37,137 nucleotides of DNA, from the NCBI GenBank assembly GCA_020347665.1, contig CP070737.1, forward strand, positions 318,278 to 355,414, in the 5' to 3' direction. Below the pieces are notes generated by a model that was not told where the DNA came from, made no database searches, and saw only the letters and a list, made by a program, of their open reading frames with translations. This document shows positions 17,111 to 25,530 of this stretch, one piece after another (the stretch's first letter is position 1; the number at the start of each line of letters is the position of its first letter). The stretch is from Nitrospiraceae bacterium. Lineage in GTDB: Bacteria > Nitrospirota > Thermodesulfovibrionia > Thermodesulfovibrionales > UBA6898. The position numbers and the translations under genes were made by a program.

Positions 17111-17455
17111 TTAGACAACTCCTCCTTCGCCGTGCAGATAACCGACAACCTGTGGTGACGGCTTTGGGAGCCCGGCTATTTTCCAGGCCTTGAGAGGGTC
17201 GATAAAACGATGCTGCATGCATTCTTTTTCCTGATGCACATTTCTGCAGACTCCGCTGAGAACAGGAAAATGATTAAACTGTTTATAATATTCCCTCAGG
17301 AATTTGATTATTTCCATCCGGTCTTCAGTCAGTTCTTCAACCGCTTCCCTTTCAGCCAGGACACAGGCCACTGCTTCGTTCCAGTCATCGAGTCTCACGA
17401 GGTACCCTTCATCGTCAAGCTCTACCGTTCCTTTTGCATATTTGACGACCGGCAT
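17111..17455 (-). CDS. DsrC/TusE-like protein lacking the C-terminal cysteines
   Basis: A 114-residue protein with the DsrC/TusE core: GYLVRLDDWNEAVACVLAEREAV, LTEDRMEIIKFLREYYKQFNHFPVL and LKAWKIAGLPKP. DsrC proteins carry sulfur on two cysteines of a flexible C-terminal arm, and TusE keeps the penultimate one. Here the arm after GLPKP reads SPQVVGYLHGEGGVV with no Cys, so the classical trisulfide chemistry cannot occur at that place. Three cysteines lie earlier (ACVLA, GVCRNVHQEKEC). It may be a regulatory or scaffold version. It is 1 bp from the superoxide dismutase gene (stop to start), so the two are coupled. Confidence 0.8.
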   Translation of the reverse strand: MPVVKYAKGTVELDDEGYLVRLDDWNEAVACVLAEREAVEELTEDRMEIIKFLREYYKQFNHFPVLSGVCRNVHQEKECMQHRFIDPLKAWKIAGLPKPSPQVVGYLHGEGGVV

Positions 17456-17456
17456 A

Positions 17457-18053
17457 TCATGCCTCCTTTTTCGTGTGTTTCAGTCTCAATTCAGTCATTG
17501 CCCAGTCAATATTCTGAAAAAACGCCCCGATATAATCAGCCTTTTTGAGGCCGTAATCGAGCATAAAGGCATGTTCAAAAACATCCATAATCAGGACAGG
17601 ATTGCATCCGGCCGGATGAGCCAGATCATGTTCATTGATCCAAACATTGTAGAGCTTGCCGTTTACATTATCCTCATAAAGGATCACCCATCCAATACCC
17701 CTCATCATACCGGTTGCCTTGAAATCCGTCTCCCACGCTTCATAGCTCCCGAAATCGCATGATATCTGCTTTCCCAGTGTTCCATAATGATCGAGTGCGC
17801 CTTTTCCACCAAGATTCTCAAAATAATACTCGTGCAGCCGCATCCCGTTGAACTCCCACCCAAACCGTCTTTTAAGTTCTGCGAATTCAGGAGTTCCCGC
17901 TTTTTTATCTTTCAGCATGTGCTCCAGTATTTCAATTACCTTGTTGGTATTCGTGACATACCCCTGATACAGGGTAAAATGGTTTTTGAGCAATGGTTCA
18001 GAAAATCCTTCTATCCCGATCAGCTTACTGTAATCTTTTGTTTGATATGGCAT
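17457..18053 (-). CDS. Superoxide dismutase, Fe/Mn type
   Basis: A 198-residue enzyme of normal length. The metal ligands can be placed at H25 (NHFTLYQGY), H74 (MRLHEYYFENLGG), D157 and H161 (DVFEHAFMLDY). The helix pair and the NVWINEHDLAHPAGCNPVLIMDVFEHA region fit the Fe/Mn family, although the first helix differs from the common HHxxYV form. It removes superoxide in the cytoplasm; no signal peptide is seen. ATG 18053 was chosen because GAGGAGG lies at ideal distance, while the longer start would contain that site inside the gene. Metal preference cannot be decided. Confidence 0.92.
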   Translation of the reverse strand: MPYQTKDYSKLIGIEGFSEPLLKNHFTLYQGYVTNTNKVIEILEHMLKDKKAGTPEFAELKRRFGWEFNGMRLHEYYFENLGGKGALDHYGTLGKQISCDFGSYEAWETDFKATGMMRGIGWVILYEDNVNGKLYNVWINEHDLAHPAGCNPVLIMDVFEHAFMLDYGLKKADYIGAFFQNIDWAMTELRLKHTKKEA

Positions 18054-18115
18054 CTTTTCCTCCTCTTTCAAGATATCGTCTGTTCCACATATTCGATAAA
18101 TAAAAAAATATGTAG

Positions 18116-18631
18116 CTAGCCCAAGATCTGTTTCACCGCTGCAAGTGCTGCGTCATAGTCAGGCTGATCCGTTAATTCAGAAACAATTTCTTTATACCGT
18201 AACTTTTCCTCTGTGTCGATAACAAAAATAGCCCTCGCCAGCAATCGAAGGTCCTTAATAAGAACGCCGTAGGCATTCCCGAACGCCGCATCCCGGTGAT
18301 CAGAAAAAGCCTTGACCCTGTCTATTCCCGCAGTGGTACAGAACCGTGCAATAGCGAATGGAAGGTCCATGCTTATATTCAAAACAATGACTGTATCCGG
18401 AAGCGTTGCCGCGTCCTGATTGAATCTCCTCGCCTGCATATCGCACACTGGTGTGTCAAGTGATGGGGTGACACTGACAATCTTTATCTTTCCGGAAAAA
18501 TCCCTGAGTCCGGTCTCTTTTAAGTCTCTGTCAAGCACTATGAAGTCCGGAGCATTATCTCCGACATTCAATGCCGGGCCGATGAGCGTGAGTGCATTGC
18601 CTTTCATTGTTACGATGCCGTTGCGTTCCAT
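18116..18631 (-). CDS. tpx: Thiol peroxidase, Tpx type peroxiredoxin
   Basis: A 171-residue peroxiredoxin. The peroxidatic site is TPSLDTPVCD with C63, and the resolving cysteine is C98 in ARFCTTAGI, the spacing of atypical 2-Cys Tpx enzymes. The start MKGNALTLIGPALNVGDNAPDF and the motif FSDHRDAAFGNAYGVLI are also typical. It reduces hydrogen and alkyl peroxides using thioredoxin. It lies 62 bp upstream of the superoxide dismutase on the same strand, so the products of dismutation would be cleared by its neighbour. Confidence 0.94.
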   Translation of the reverse strand: MERNGIVTMKGNALTLIGPALNVGDNAPDFIVLDRDLKETGLRDFSGKIKIVSVTPSLDTPVCDMQARRFNQDAATLPDTVIVLNISMDLPFAIARFCTTAGIDRVKAFSDHRDAAFGNAYGVLIKDLRLLARAIFVIDTEEKLRYKEIVSELTDQPDYDAALAAVKQILG

Positions 18632-18673
18632 ACATCCCCCTGGAATCGCGATATTTACATCTGCTTCATGACA

Positions 18674-19189
18674 TTACTTCGAAATGCTCCCGCTGAATAT
18701 ATAGTCGTTGTCTTTCCTGACCGCGTGGCAGTCAATACATGCCTTCACCTTTCCGGATACCTGCGCGCGTCCATCCGGGCCATACTTAGCCCAGAACCAG
18801 TCACCAGCTTCAGGATTATATCCCGCTATTTTATACATCACCGTGAGGGCAACAAACTTCTTGTCTGCCGTGTAGTTTTCCTTCGCAATAATGGCACCAT
18901 CTGTCATAGGCTCTTTGTTTTTCGCTGAATAATGTGCAGAGTAATTTACAAACGTAGTCAGTAATGAGCCGTGAGGATCTCTTCCCTGAAAAAGCCGGCC
19001 TTTGCCGGGCCAGAGATCCCAGGTCGTGTACGGATTATACCGGACAATATAATCACCCAATTTTTTAGCATCTGCCCCGGGCAAAGGAATCTGTGTCTCC
19101 GACGGAATTATCTCATGAACGGCATAAACAAAAGAAAACAACACCAATAATAATCCCGCTGAAATCAAGCCTGCTGTAAGTTTTCTCAT
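18674..19189 (-). CDS. Exported cytochrome P460 family protein
   Basis: A 171-residue protein with a signal peptide (LTAGLISAGLLLVLFSFVYA) and one c-type heme motif, CIDCH, near residues 151-155. The middle part (DPHGSLLTTFVNYSAHYSA, MYKIAGYNPEAGDWFWAKYGPDG) fits the cytochrome P460 domain, a periplasmic family whose best-known members oxidise hydroxylamine or handle nitric oxide. The substrate here is unknown. ATG 19189 was chosen because TAGGGGG precedes it at good distance and the signal peptide is intact. It leads into the peroxidase, dismutase and DsrC-like genes. Confidence 0.85.
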   Translation of the reverse strand: MRKLTAGLISAGLLLVLFSFVYAVHEIIPSETQIPLPGADAKKLGDYIVRYNPYTTWDLWPGKGRLFQGRDPHGSLLTTFVNYSAHYSAKNKEPMTDGAIIAKENYTADKKFVALTVMYKIAGYNPEAGDWFWAKYGPDGRAQVSGKVKACIDCHAVRKDNDYIFSGSISK

Positions 19190-19231
19190 CTGAATACCCC
19201 CTAAAAACATGATTATAAACGTTTCTGTGAG

Positions 19232-19252
19232 ACGCCCGTATGTATCGGGCGT
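19232..19252 (-). other. Perfect 7-bp hairpin upstream of the cytochrome gene
   Basis: ACGCCCG (19232-19238) and CGGGCGT (19246-19252) form a perfect stem with a 7-base loop, 43 bp before the cytochrome ATG. No T-run follows on the minus strand, so it is not a standard terminator. It could be an mRNA-stability element or a protein-binding dyad. Confidence 0.35.
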
Positions 19253-19324
19253 GATCAGTTCTGTTCAATGATTCCTTTTGGTCAACCGTAAGCATGTGTT
19301 ATGCTGCATCTGCGGCTCTGTTCA

Positions 19325-19570
19325 TTAATGCAGTGTCTTTTCCTGCCCGATGGCTTCCTGATAGCTTCTTTCAAGCGTATTGTTCTTCAGGATATCCTGC
19401 ACCATATTGAAGAGCTTCACTTCATCATAGAGGCTCATGTCGGCCAGTTCAGCGCATATACTGACTCCGTCGCTATCAAAAAATTGCTCGCTTGTTCCTC
19501 TTTCGCTTGTATCCCACAGATCTTCGATCGACTGCAGTATGATTCCCTCGGCAAGCTTCTTTATTCCCAT
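19325..19570 (-). CDS. Small hypothetical protein
   Basis: An 81-residue acidic soluble protein (MGIKKLAEGIILQSIEDLWDT...) with no family that I recognise and one Cys. The ATG has a strong ribosome-binding site (GAAAGGAG at good spacing), which supports it as a real gene. It lies 95 bp after the stop of the next upstream small gene and 135 bp before the cytochrome, on the same strand, so it probably belongs to the same leftward transcript. Confidence 0.65.
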   Translation of the reverse strand: MGIKKLAEGIILQSIEDLWDTSERGTSEQFFDSDGVSICAELADMSLYDEVKLFNMVQDILKNNTLERSYQEAIGQEKTLH

Positions 19571-19665
19571 CGGAATCTCCTTTCACCTTTTTGCCCTATT
19601 CCCAATAAATTCATGTATGCCTCGCATTCATAACATCAGAAATAATAAAAAATACTGTCTCATCC

Positions 19666-19866
19666 TCATTGAATAACTGCTGTCCGGTTATTTCCCTTTT
19701 CAATACCGTTGTTTTTGAGGTAAATTTCGCAGGCTTCATAGTCCTTACCACAGAACGCAACAACATCTCTGATGGTATAGCTTGACAGCCTATTCACAAA
19801 ACAATTGTCAAAAGGCTTTTCCACAAAAGGGCAGATGGTTTTCCCGGTCTGTCGTTCTCTTTTCAT
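19666..19866 (-). CDS. Small Cys-containing hypothetical protein
   Basis: A 66-residue protein with four cysteines in two pairs: ICPFVEKPFDNC near residues 12-22 and FCGKDYEAC near 39-47. The pattern could hold a metal or Fe-S site; the family is unknown to me. ATG 19866 is chosen over GTG 19872, since GATGAGG lies at proper distance only for the ATG. It is the first gene downstream of the dyad and sigma-54-like promoter at 19955-20115, and so probably the first product of that regulated transcript. Confidence 0.55.
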   Translation of the reverse strand: MKRERQTGKTICPFVEKPFDNCFVNRLSSYTIRDVVAFCGKDYEACEIYLKNNGIEKGNNRTAVIQ

Positions 19867-19954
19867 CGTCACATCCTCATCCGGGGAAATTGATCTGTCA
19901 TGTCTTTCCCGTTCTCATAATAATCACTGCCGCATCCTTCATACACATTTTATA

Positions 19955-19970
19955 CACAAAAAATATGCCA
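19955..19970 (-). promoter_or_regulatory. Possible sigma-54 (-24/-12) promoter
   Basis: On the minus strand TGGCAT-A-TTTT-TTGTG reads from 19970 to 19955. GG and TTG sit at the spacing required for sigma-54, but the -12 element has GT instead of the conserved GC. It would give a leader of about 78 bases before the ATG at 19866. A sigma-54 activator gene lies next door and paired dyads lie about 105-150 bp upstream, a normal enhancer distance. Confidence 0.35.
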
Positions 19971-20070
19971 GAGCATGCTGATGCCGATAAAATAATATTA
20001 TTCCTAAAATAATAAGGGGTTAAGATAAGCAGAAGAAAAAAGGGCTATGATTCTGTTAGTGAGAAAACCG

Positions 20071-20115
20071 TGGCATGTTACAATAGTGTGACATGCCAAC
20101 ACTGTGTCATGTCAC
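20071..20115. promoter_or_regulatory. Two overlapping inverted repeats, possible activator-binding sites
   Basis: TGGCATGT (20071-20078) and ACATGCCA (20091-20098) form one perfect dyad with a 12-base spacer. GTGACATG (20088-20095) and CATGTCAC (20108-20115) form a second, also with a 12-base spacer, sharing the central ACATG. Equal spacers suggest two tandem sites for a dimeric activator. They lie in the 344-bp gene-free stretch between the end of the response regulator gene and the leftward small genes, which otherwise shows only AT-rich sequence. Confidence 0.5.
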
Positions 20116-20210
20116 TATAGATCCATCTCTGAGAAATGATCCCGGACTGATCTCGCCGTATAGGTAAAAGTATAGTAATAAGAAAACAGGGATCTGCCGT
20201 CTTTAGACGG

Positions 20211-21917
20211 TCACGGCGTACCGTTGCGGGAAATCTGATATTCTTCGAGCTTTCTGTAGAGCGTTCGCCTGCTCATTCCGAGCAGCCGGGCAGCCTTTGC
20301 CTTGTTCCAGTCTGTCTTTTCAAGTGCTGCGAGGACCTGCTCTTTTGAATCAGTTCCACGTTCACTTTCAGAAGACGCTTCCGCAGCAAAAGAATTAATT
20401 ATTTCAGCCGGCAGATCATTAACAGTAATGGTTGACTGCTGGCATACGATAAAGGCGTGTTCAATAGCATGCTCCAGTTCTCGCACATTCCCGGGCCAGT
20501 GATAATCCATAAAGAGTTTAAGGACATCATCTGACTCTGACACCAGTTTTTTCTTCATGGAATCATTAAAACGGCGTATAAAATGAGTGACCAGAAGCGG
20601 AATGTCTTCTTTCCGGTCCCTGAGCGGTGGCAGATTGAGTTCAACCACCTTCAGCCGGTAATAAAGGTCTTCGCGGTAATCACCGCGTTTTACTTTTTCA
20701 AGAAGTGGCTGGTTCGTCGCAGCTATCACCCGGACATCAGTTTTCAATGTCTTTGACTCGCCAACCCGTTCAAACTCCTTTTCCTGTAACACCCTCAGCA
20801 GACGCAACTGCATTCTCGGGGACAAATCCCCGATCTCATCAAGAAATATGCTTCCGCCATGAGCAAGCTGGAAACGGCCAATTTTATCGTGAATAGCGCC
20901 GGTAAATGCCCCCTTTACATGTCCGAAAAGCTCACTTTCCAGGAGGTTTTCAGAAAGCGCAGAGCAGTTTACCTTGACCAGAGAAGATTTACTGCGTTCG
21001 CCTCGGTAATGAATCGCCTCGGCAACCAGCTCTTTACCCGTACCGCTTTCACCCGTGATGAGCACGGTTGTCTGAACATCAGCAAGATTGTCTATCATTT
21101 CGTATATGTTCTGCATCTTCCGGTTCTTTCCGACCAGATTGTGAAAATGGTGTCGCTCTTCCATATCGCGTTCAAGAACGGCAATCCGGGTCTCATCTCT
21201 CACCACCAGGACAGCGCCGGTAAAATTGCCAAGATTATCAGACAGCGGGGATGCAGTGATGGTCATAATCTGGTACCCGCCAGTATCATTCCTGCATTCG
21301 ATGCGATTGAGCTCAACCGGTTTACGTTGTTTTATGGTTTCTGTCAGTGCCGAAACACACTGGCCGGTGCAGGGATGCTGCAGGGAATCAAATGATGTGC
21401 CGATACTTTCTTGAGAAAATCCGCATGTAGACAGTGCGGCATTATTCATCTGCGTAATACGGAGGTCCATATCAACCGTAATAATCGCGTCCCTGACGCT
21501 TCTGAAGACTGCCTCAAGGTTCGAGCGATATCGCTCGCGTTCATCCGCGACGGTTTTATACTGCAGGGCCATCCCGGCAACGCGGAGGATATCTTCTTTA
21601 TGCACCGGTTTGGTCAGATAGTCAAAAGCACCTTGGCGCACTGCTTCCGACGCCGTCTCAATATTCGGATTGCCGGTAATCATCACGACAGGACAGCTTA
21701 TCTGCCGCTTTTTTACCTCATGCAAAAAATCAATGCCTGATTTTCCTCCAAGAATAATGTCAGCATAAATCAGATCAAAATCTGCTGTTGATAATAAGGC
21801 AAGTCCGGTATCAAAATCTTCGGCTGTAGATACTTCATATCCTGCATCAGAAAGAAACGTGTTAAAGGTGTATCGAATGCTTTTTTCGTCATCTAGTACG
21901 AGTATTTTCCCGTTCAT
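20211..21917 (-). CDS. Sigma-54-dependent response regulator (REC-PAS-AAA+-Fis HTH)
   Basis: A 568-residue NtrC-family activator. The receiver domain (1-120) has acidic residues DD at 9-10, the phosphorylation site D53, and K near 103 (YLTKPV). A PAS domain follows (about 130-250) and contains HPCTGQCVSA. The AAA+ domain (about 265-500) has GESGTGKE, the sigma-54 contact loop GAFTGA and GSIFLDEIGDL. The C-terminus has a Fis-type helix-turn-helix (AARLLGMSRRTLYRKL). It should bind enhancer DNA and open sigma-54 promoters after phosphorylation by the coupled kinase. Start and kinase stop overlap by 4 bp. The internal PAS is an uncommon addition, and may give a second input. Confidence 0.95.
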   Translation of the reverse strand: MNGKILVLDDEKSIRYTFNTFLSDAGYEVSTAEDFDTGLALLSTADFDLIYADIILGGKSGIDFLHEVKKRQISCPVVMITGNPNIETASEAVRQGAFDYLTKPVHKEDILRVAGMALQYKTVADERERYRSNLEAVFRSVRDAIITVDMDLRITQMNNAALSTCGFSQESIGTSFDSLQHPCTGQCVSALTETIKQRKPVELNRIECRNDTGGYQIMTITASPLSDNLGNFTGAVLVVRDETRIAVLERDMEERHHFHNLVGKNRKMQNIYEMIDNLADVQTTVLITGESGTGKELVAEAIHYRGERSKSSLVKVNCSALSENLLESELFGHVKGAFTGAIHDKIGRFQLAHGGSIFLDEIGDLSPRMQLRLLRVLQEKEFERVGESKTLKTDVRVIAATNQPLLEKVKRGDYREDLYYRLKVVELNLPPLRDRKEDIPLLVTHFIRRFNDSMKKKLVSESDDVLKLFMDYHWPGNVRELEHAIEHAFIVCQQSTITVNDLPAEIINSFAAEASSESERGTDSKEQVLAALEKTDWNKAKAARLLGMSRRTLYRKLEEYQISRNGTP

Positions 21918-24900
21918 GTCATCATCCCGGCAGATTTCATTTCTTCATGATGATTTGTGTCGCTTGCAGGAAGATCAACCATGACCCTGGTAAATTTACC
22001 TTCCTCACTTTCAAAAAATAATCTGCCTTTATGTTCTGTAACAATACCATGACTGATGCTCAATCCGAGGCCCGTACCCTTACCACCGGGCTTTGACGTG
22101 AAGAACGGGTTTATCACCTTATCCAGATGGTCAGCTGGAATGCCAATGCCGGTGTCAGTAAAGGTCACCCGTACGCCCGGAGAACCATTCACCCGTATCT
22201 GTTCTCCGGTAATTTCAAGCTGTTTATCTTTGTGAGGTTCGGTAAATTTCTCGTTCAGGGCATACCGGGCATTATTAATGATATTCAGGAAAACCTGTTC
22301 GATCTGATGATAATTTCCCCTTACCTGAGGAATGTCCGTTGGAACACGAACATTCAGTTTGATCCCGTCTTTTCTCAGGAGCGCGTCAGTGAGGGCAAAC
22401 GTGTCAGACAGCACGTCACTGATATTAACATGTCCTTTTTCGTCTGACTTCGAGTCACGGGCAAATGAGAGAAGACTTCGTACAATATTAGAAACCCTGT
22501 TACCCTCATGAATTATTTGTTTGGCCAAATCATCTTCAATAAGATCTTTATCTTTCCTTTTCCTGTTTCTGTCAATAAGTATCTGCGCATAGTTGATAAT
22601 ACCGTTAATTGGATTATTGATTTCATGCGCAACACCTGCGGACAGTTCACCGATCGAGGCAAGATGAGCGCCCCGCAGTGTCTCAGCCTGAAGCCTGTTT
22701 CTTTCAGTAACATCGCTCGTTACCAGCATGACACTATGAACGTTTTCATTTTCATCTTTTATTGGTATAGCCTGTATTTCAAACGAGCGTCCTTTCCGGC
22801 TCGTAACAAAGAAGCTTTCTATTTTACCTGTTCGGAAGCTTTTCACTGCCGGACACTCCTCACAGGGTTCTGTCCGGTAATGCCAGGTCGTGAAACAGTG
22901 TGTATTCTTGATCTCTGATATTTCCTGTCCAAGCATTTCGGCAGTAGCTCTGTTAGACCATACTATTTCTAAATCCGTAGAAAGCTGCATAATAGAATCA
23001 GGAAGAGAGTCAAGGAGATCATGAAATTCCTGAGACAGCTTTTTGAACTCATGTTCACTTGCTCGGAGCGACTTTTCCACAAGCCTGCGGCCGGCGATTT
23101 CCTGTTCAAGCTCTTCATTCGTCTCAATCAGATTGGCTGTGCGGGTTGCCACCATCTTCTCAAGCGTCTGGCGATAATGGTCAAGCTCATCTTCTATCTC
23201 TTTTCGCTCGGTAATATCAAGTGCAGCCCCCAGCACCTGACTCACGGTTCCGCCCTTTTTCCTTTTAAAAACAATATTTCTGTTATAGAGCCATCGCCAC
23301 TCACCCTGAGCGCTCCTTACGCGGAAGATAACACTTGCAATATCACCGTCATCAATGCGTGAAATATAATTCAGATGCGTAGCCCATTTCGGCAGGTCAT
23401 CCGGATGAACCAGCTCCCTCTCCATCCCTTTTCTGATTTTTCGGATACCTTCGAGAGAATACCCAAGCTGAATTTCAAGCATATGGTTGGCATAAATAAA
23501 TTCGAGATCCTCTACATCAAATATGTATAAAATATTCGGCGCAGTGTCAGCAATCCGCTGGACAAAATACTGGTTTTCCAATAAGGCCTTTTCAGCATGT
23601 TTCCGGTTTGTAATGTCGAAACCGTATACATTGACATAGTCAAGTTCAGAAACCGGTACAAATGACAGGGATAAGACTCTGGGAAACAGTTTCACTTCGA
23701 TATTTATGCGTGTCCCGTCTTTTAAAACATCTTCGATGATGTCCTCATAGGATTCTGGAAGAGGTTTGCCGACCTCTGTCTTCCAAACCTTTAACACGGC
23801 TTGACTAGCCGTGTTGGCATACAGAATCGTACCGTCCTGTGCGATCCGCATGACCGGATAGGGATTTTCAGACGGGAATTTCGCCATTTCATTCATTTTT
23901 TCTTCTGCGATTTTATGATCTGTGATATCCTCAGCAATGCCGGCAATCCTGCTGACCGTTCCGTCTTCTCCATAAATTGCAAAACCCCTGTCTGATATCC
24001 AGCGAACTCGACCGTCAGGTCGAATAATGCGATATTCCCGATCTTCTTCTCCACCGGTCTGGGCAATCTTTTCAAAGGATTCTTGTGCAAGAGAGCGGTC
24101 ATCCGGATGAATACTGTCCGTCCAATTTTTGTATCGATTATAGAGATCCTCAACTGAGCACCCCCAGATCTCTTCGAAGGCAGGGCTCACATAGAGCACT
24201 CGCTGTTCGTTATAGTCAAACAGCCAGAAGACCTCCTTGATGTTCTCAGCCAGCTCCTTAAAGCGTTCCTCGCTCTTGACAAGCGCTTCCTCTGCCTCAC
24301 GCCGCTGTTTATGACGCCACATATCTTTTACCAATAAGGTGACCTGGTTAATGTCTGTGGTGTCATAATCACTTTCCTTATTGGCAACAGCAGCCAGGGC
24401 AACAATTCTATCACCCTCAAAGATCGGCACACTCAAAAGACGTATGAGTTTTACATGGCCTCCGGGAATGCCTTTTTTTAACTCTCCGCTCTCTTTATAG
24501 TTATTTATTGCAATCGTTTTACGCTGTCGTATGGCCTCGGCCCAGACACCAGCTTCATCTACAGAGAAATGGATTGGTTTATCGATCATTTTGCACTGTT
24601 TCATTGAATTTTTTGACCAGAGCTGAATAATAAATGTCTGCTCGTCATCGGTCATGTACCCCATGAAGCCCATGCTGCTTTTCGTAAGACGAATTGTCTG
24701 CTCAAGCACAAAGTTTGAAATCTCTTCTGGCGTAGCACTAAACATGTTGCTCAGCGCATAAGAGGCTTTGAGTCTTGCCTCATTAAGTCTGACAAGCTCC
24801 TCAGCCTTTTTGCGTTCAGTTATATCGTTAACTATGATAAATAGACCTTCCGGAATAGGATGCACCCGCACATCGTACCGGCCCTGCCGTCCATCTTCAA

Positions 24901-25291
24901 AGGTATACGAGTCAGTCGTCATATCCGGCATACCGGTTTTTATGACATTTCGGTAGGTTTTGAAAAATACGGTTTTCTCAACACCCGGAAACACATCCAT
25001 GATCCTGTTACCTATCAATTCTTCTTCTGTTTTGCCGATCATACGCTCAAGTGCGTTGTTCACCATGACATAGCGCCACTTACGGTCAAGCACAAACACA
25101 CCATCACTTATGGATTCAACGATTGTTTTATAGTATTTCTGAGAAAGGCTTTGATTTTTTGTTTTATAACAAGAAGTTTTTTTTGATCGGACGTTGGAAG
25201 CGGCTTTCTTCTTGCTTGCAGCAGTACTAGCCCTTTTTTGGGAATTGCCTTTCTTCTTTCCAATGACCTTTGTCTTCTTCTTTACAGGCAC
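21914..25291 (-). CDS. Cytoplasmic multi-PAS/GAF sensor histidine kinase
   Basis: A 1125-residue kinase without membrane helices. Residues 1-42 are a Lys/Ser/Ala-rich basic tail. Next are PAS (about 50-160), GAF (177-322), PAS (342-455), PAS (470-560), PAS (574-694), a coiled coil (705-760) and a PAS with EPCEECPAVKS (760-880). The kinase core has the H-box ASIGELSAGVAHEINNPINGIINYAQ near 889, the N-box INNARYAL, DTGIGIP and GGKGTGLGLSISHG near 1079. It should phosphorylate D53 of the coupled sigma-54 regulator. The CxxC in the last PAS could sense redox state or hold a cofactor; that is inference. Confidence 0.95.
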   Translation of the reverse strand: MPVKKKTKVIGKKKGNSQKRASTAASKKKAASNVRSKKTSCYKTKNQSLSQKYYKTIVESISDGVFVLDRKWRYVMVNNALERMIGKTEEELIGNRIMDVFPGVEKTVFFKTYRNVIKTGMPDMTTDSYTFEDGRQGRYDVRVHPIPEGLFIIVNDITERKKAEELVRLNEARLKASYALSNMFSATPEEISNFVLEQTIRLTKSSMGFMGYMTDDEQTFIIQLWSKNSMKQCKMIDKPIHFSVDEAGVWAEAIRQRKTIAINNYKESGELKKGIPGGHVKLIRLLSVPIFEGDRIVALAAVANKESDYDTTDINQVTLLVKDMWRHKQRREAEEALVKSEERFKELAENIKEVFWLFDYNEQRVLYVSPAFEEIWGCSVEDLYNRYKNWTDSIHPDDRSLAQESFEKIAQTGGEEDREYRIIRPDGRVRWISDRGFAIYGEDGTVSRIAGIAEDITDHKIAEEKMNEMAKFPSENPYPVMRIAQDGTILYANTASQAVLKVWKTEVGKPLPESYEDIIEDVLKDGTRINIEVKLFPRVLSLSFVPVSELDYVNVYGFDITNRKHAEKALLENQYFVQRIADTAPNILYIFDVEDLEFIYANHMLEIQLGYSLEGIRKIRKGMERELVHPDDLPKWATHLNYISRIDDGDIASVIFRVRSAQGEWRWLYNRNIVFKRKKGGTVSQVLGAALDITERKEIEDELDHYRQTLEKMVATRTANLIETNEELEQEIAGRRLVEKSLRASEHEFKKLSQEFHDLLDSLPDSIMQLSTDLEIVWSNRATAEMLGQEISEIKNTHCFTTWHYRTEPCEECPAVKSFRTGKIESFFVTSRKGRSFEIQAIPIKDENENVHSVMLVTSDVTERNRLQAETLRGAHLASIGELSAGVAHEINNPINGIINYAQILIDRNRKRKDKDLIEDDLAKQIIHEGNRVSNIVRSLLSFARDSKSDEKGHVNISDVLSDTFALTDALLRKDGIKLNVRVPTDIPQVRGNYHQIEQVFLNIINNARYALNEKFTEPHKDKQLEITGEQIRVNGSPGVRVTFTDTGIGIPADHLDKVINPFFTSKPGGKGTGLGLSISHGIVTEHKGRLFFESEEGKFTRVMVDLPASDTNHHEEMKSAGMMT

Positions 25292-25389
25292 ACTACCCCC
25301 AGCTTCATGTGTTCATAGATATTTAAATTTTACTATTAATAGGAATAGAGGTCAATGAAATGCATATAAACAACCGCTGTTTTGGTTTT

Positions 25390-25470
25390 GTCATTCCCGA
25401 AGTGAGTAATCGGGCATCCAGAATTCATGGGAAAGGCCAGATTCCGGCTTCAAGACTGCCGGAAAGACAT
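25390..25470. repeat. Degenerate palindromic intergenic element (ATTCCCG family)
   Basis: The gap between the kinase gene start and the LolA-like gene end carries a decayed copy of the widespread mirror-type element. It reads TCATTCCCGA...TCGGGCATCCAG, then AGATTCCGG...CCGGAAAGACATG. Each half can form a short hairpin and the two halves are mirror images. It is probably a non-autonomous palindromic repeat, or serves as a weak terminator. Confidence 0.5.
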
Positions 25471-25530
25471 GTAGTAGAGAAGACCGGTTCATACATAGAT
25501 ATGGGTTAAAGGTTCTTTCCGCTTTACCAT

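Noticed and set aside
19232..19252. Hairpin as an intrinsic terminator
   Set aside because: No T-run follows on either strand; kept only as an unassigned hairpin.
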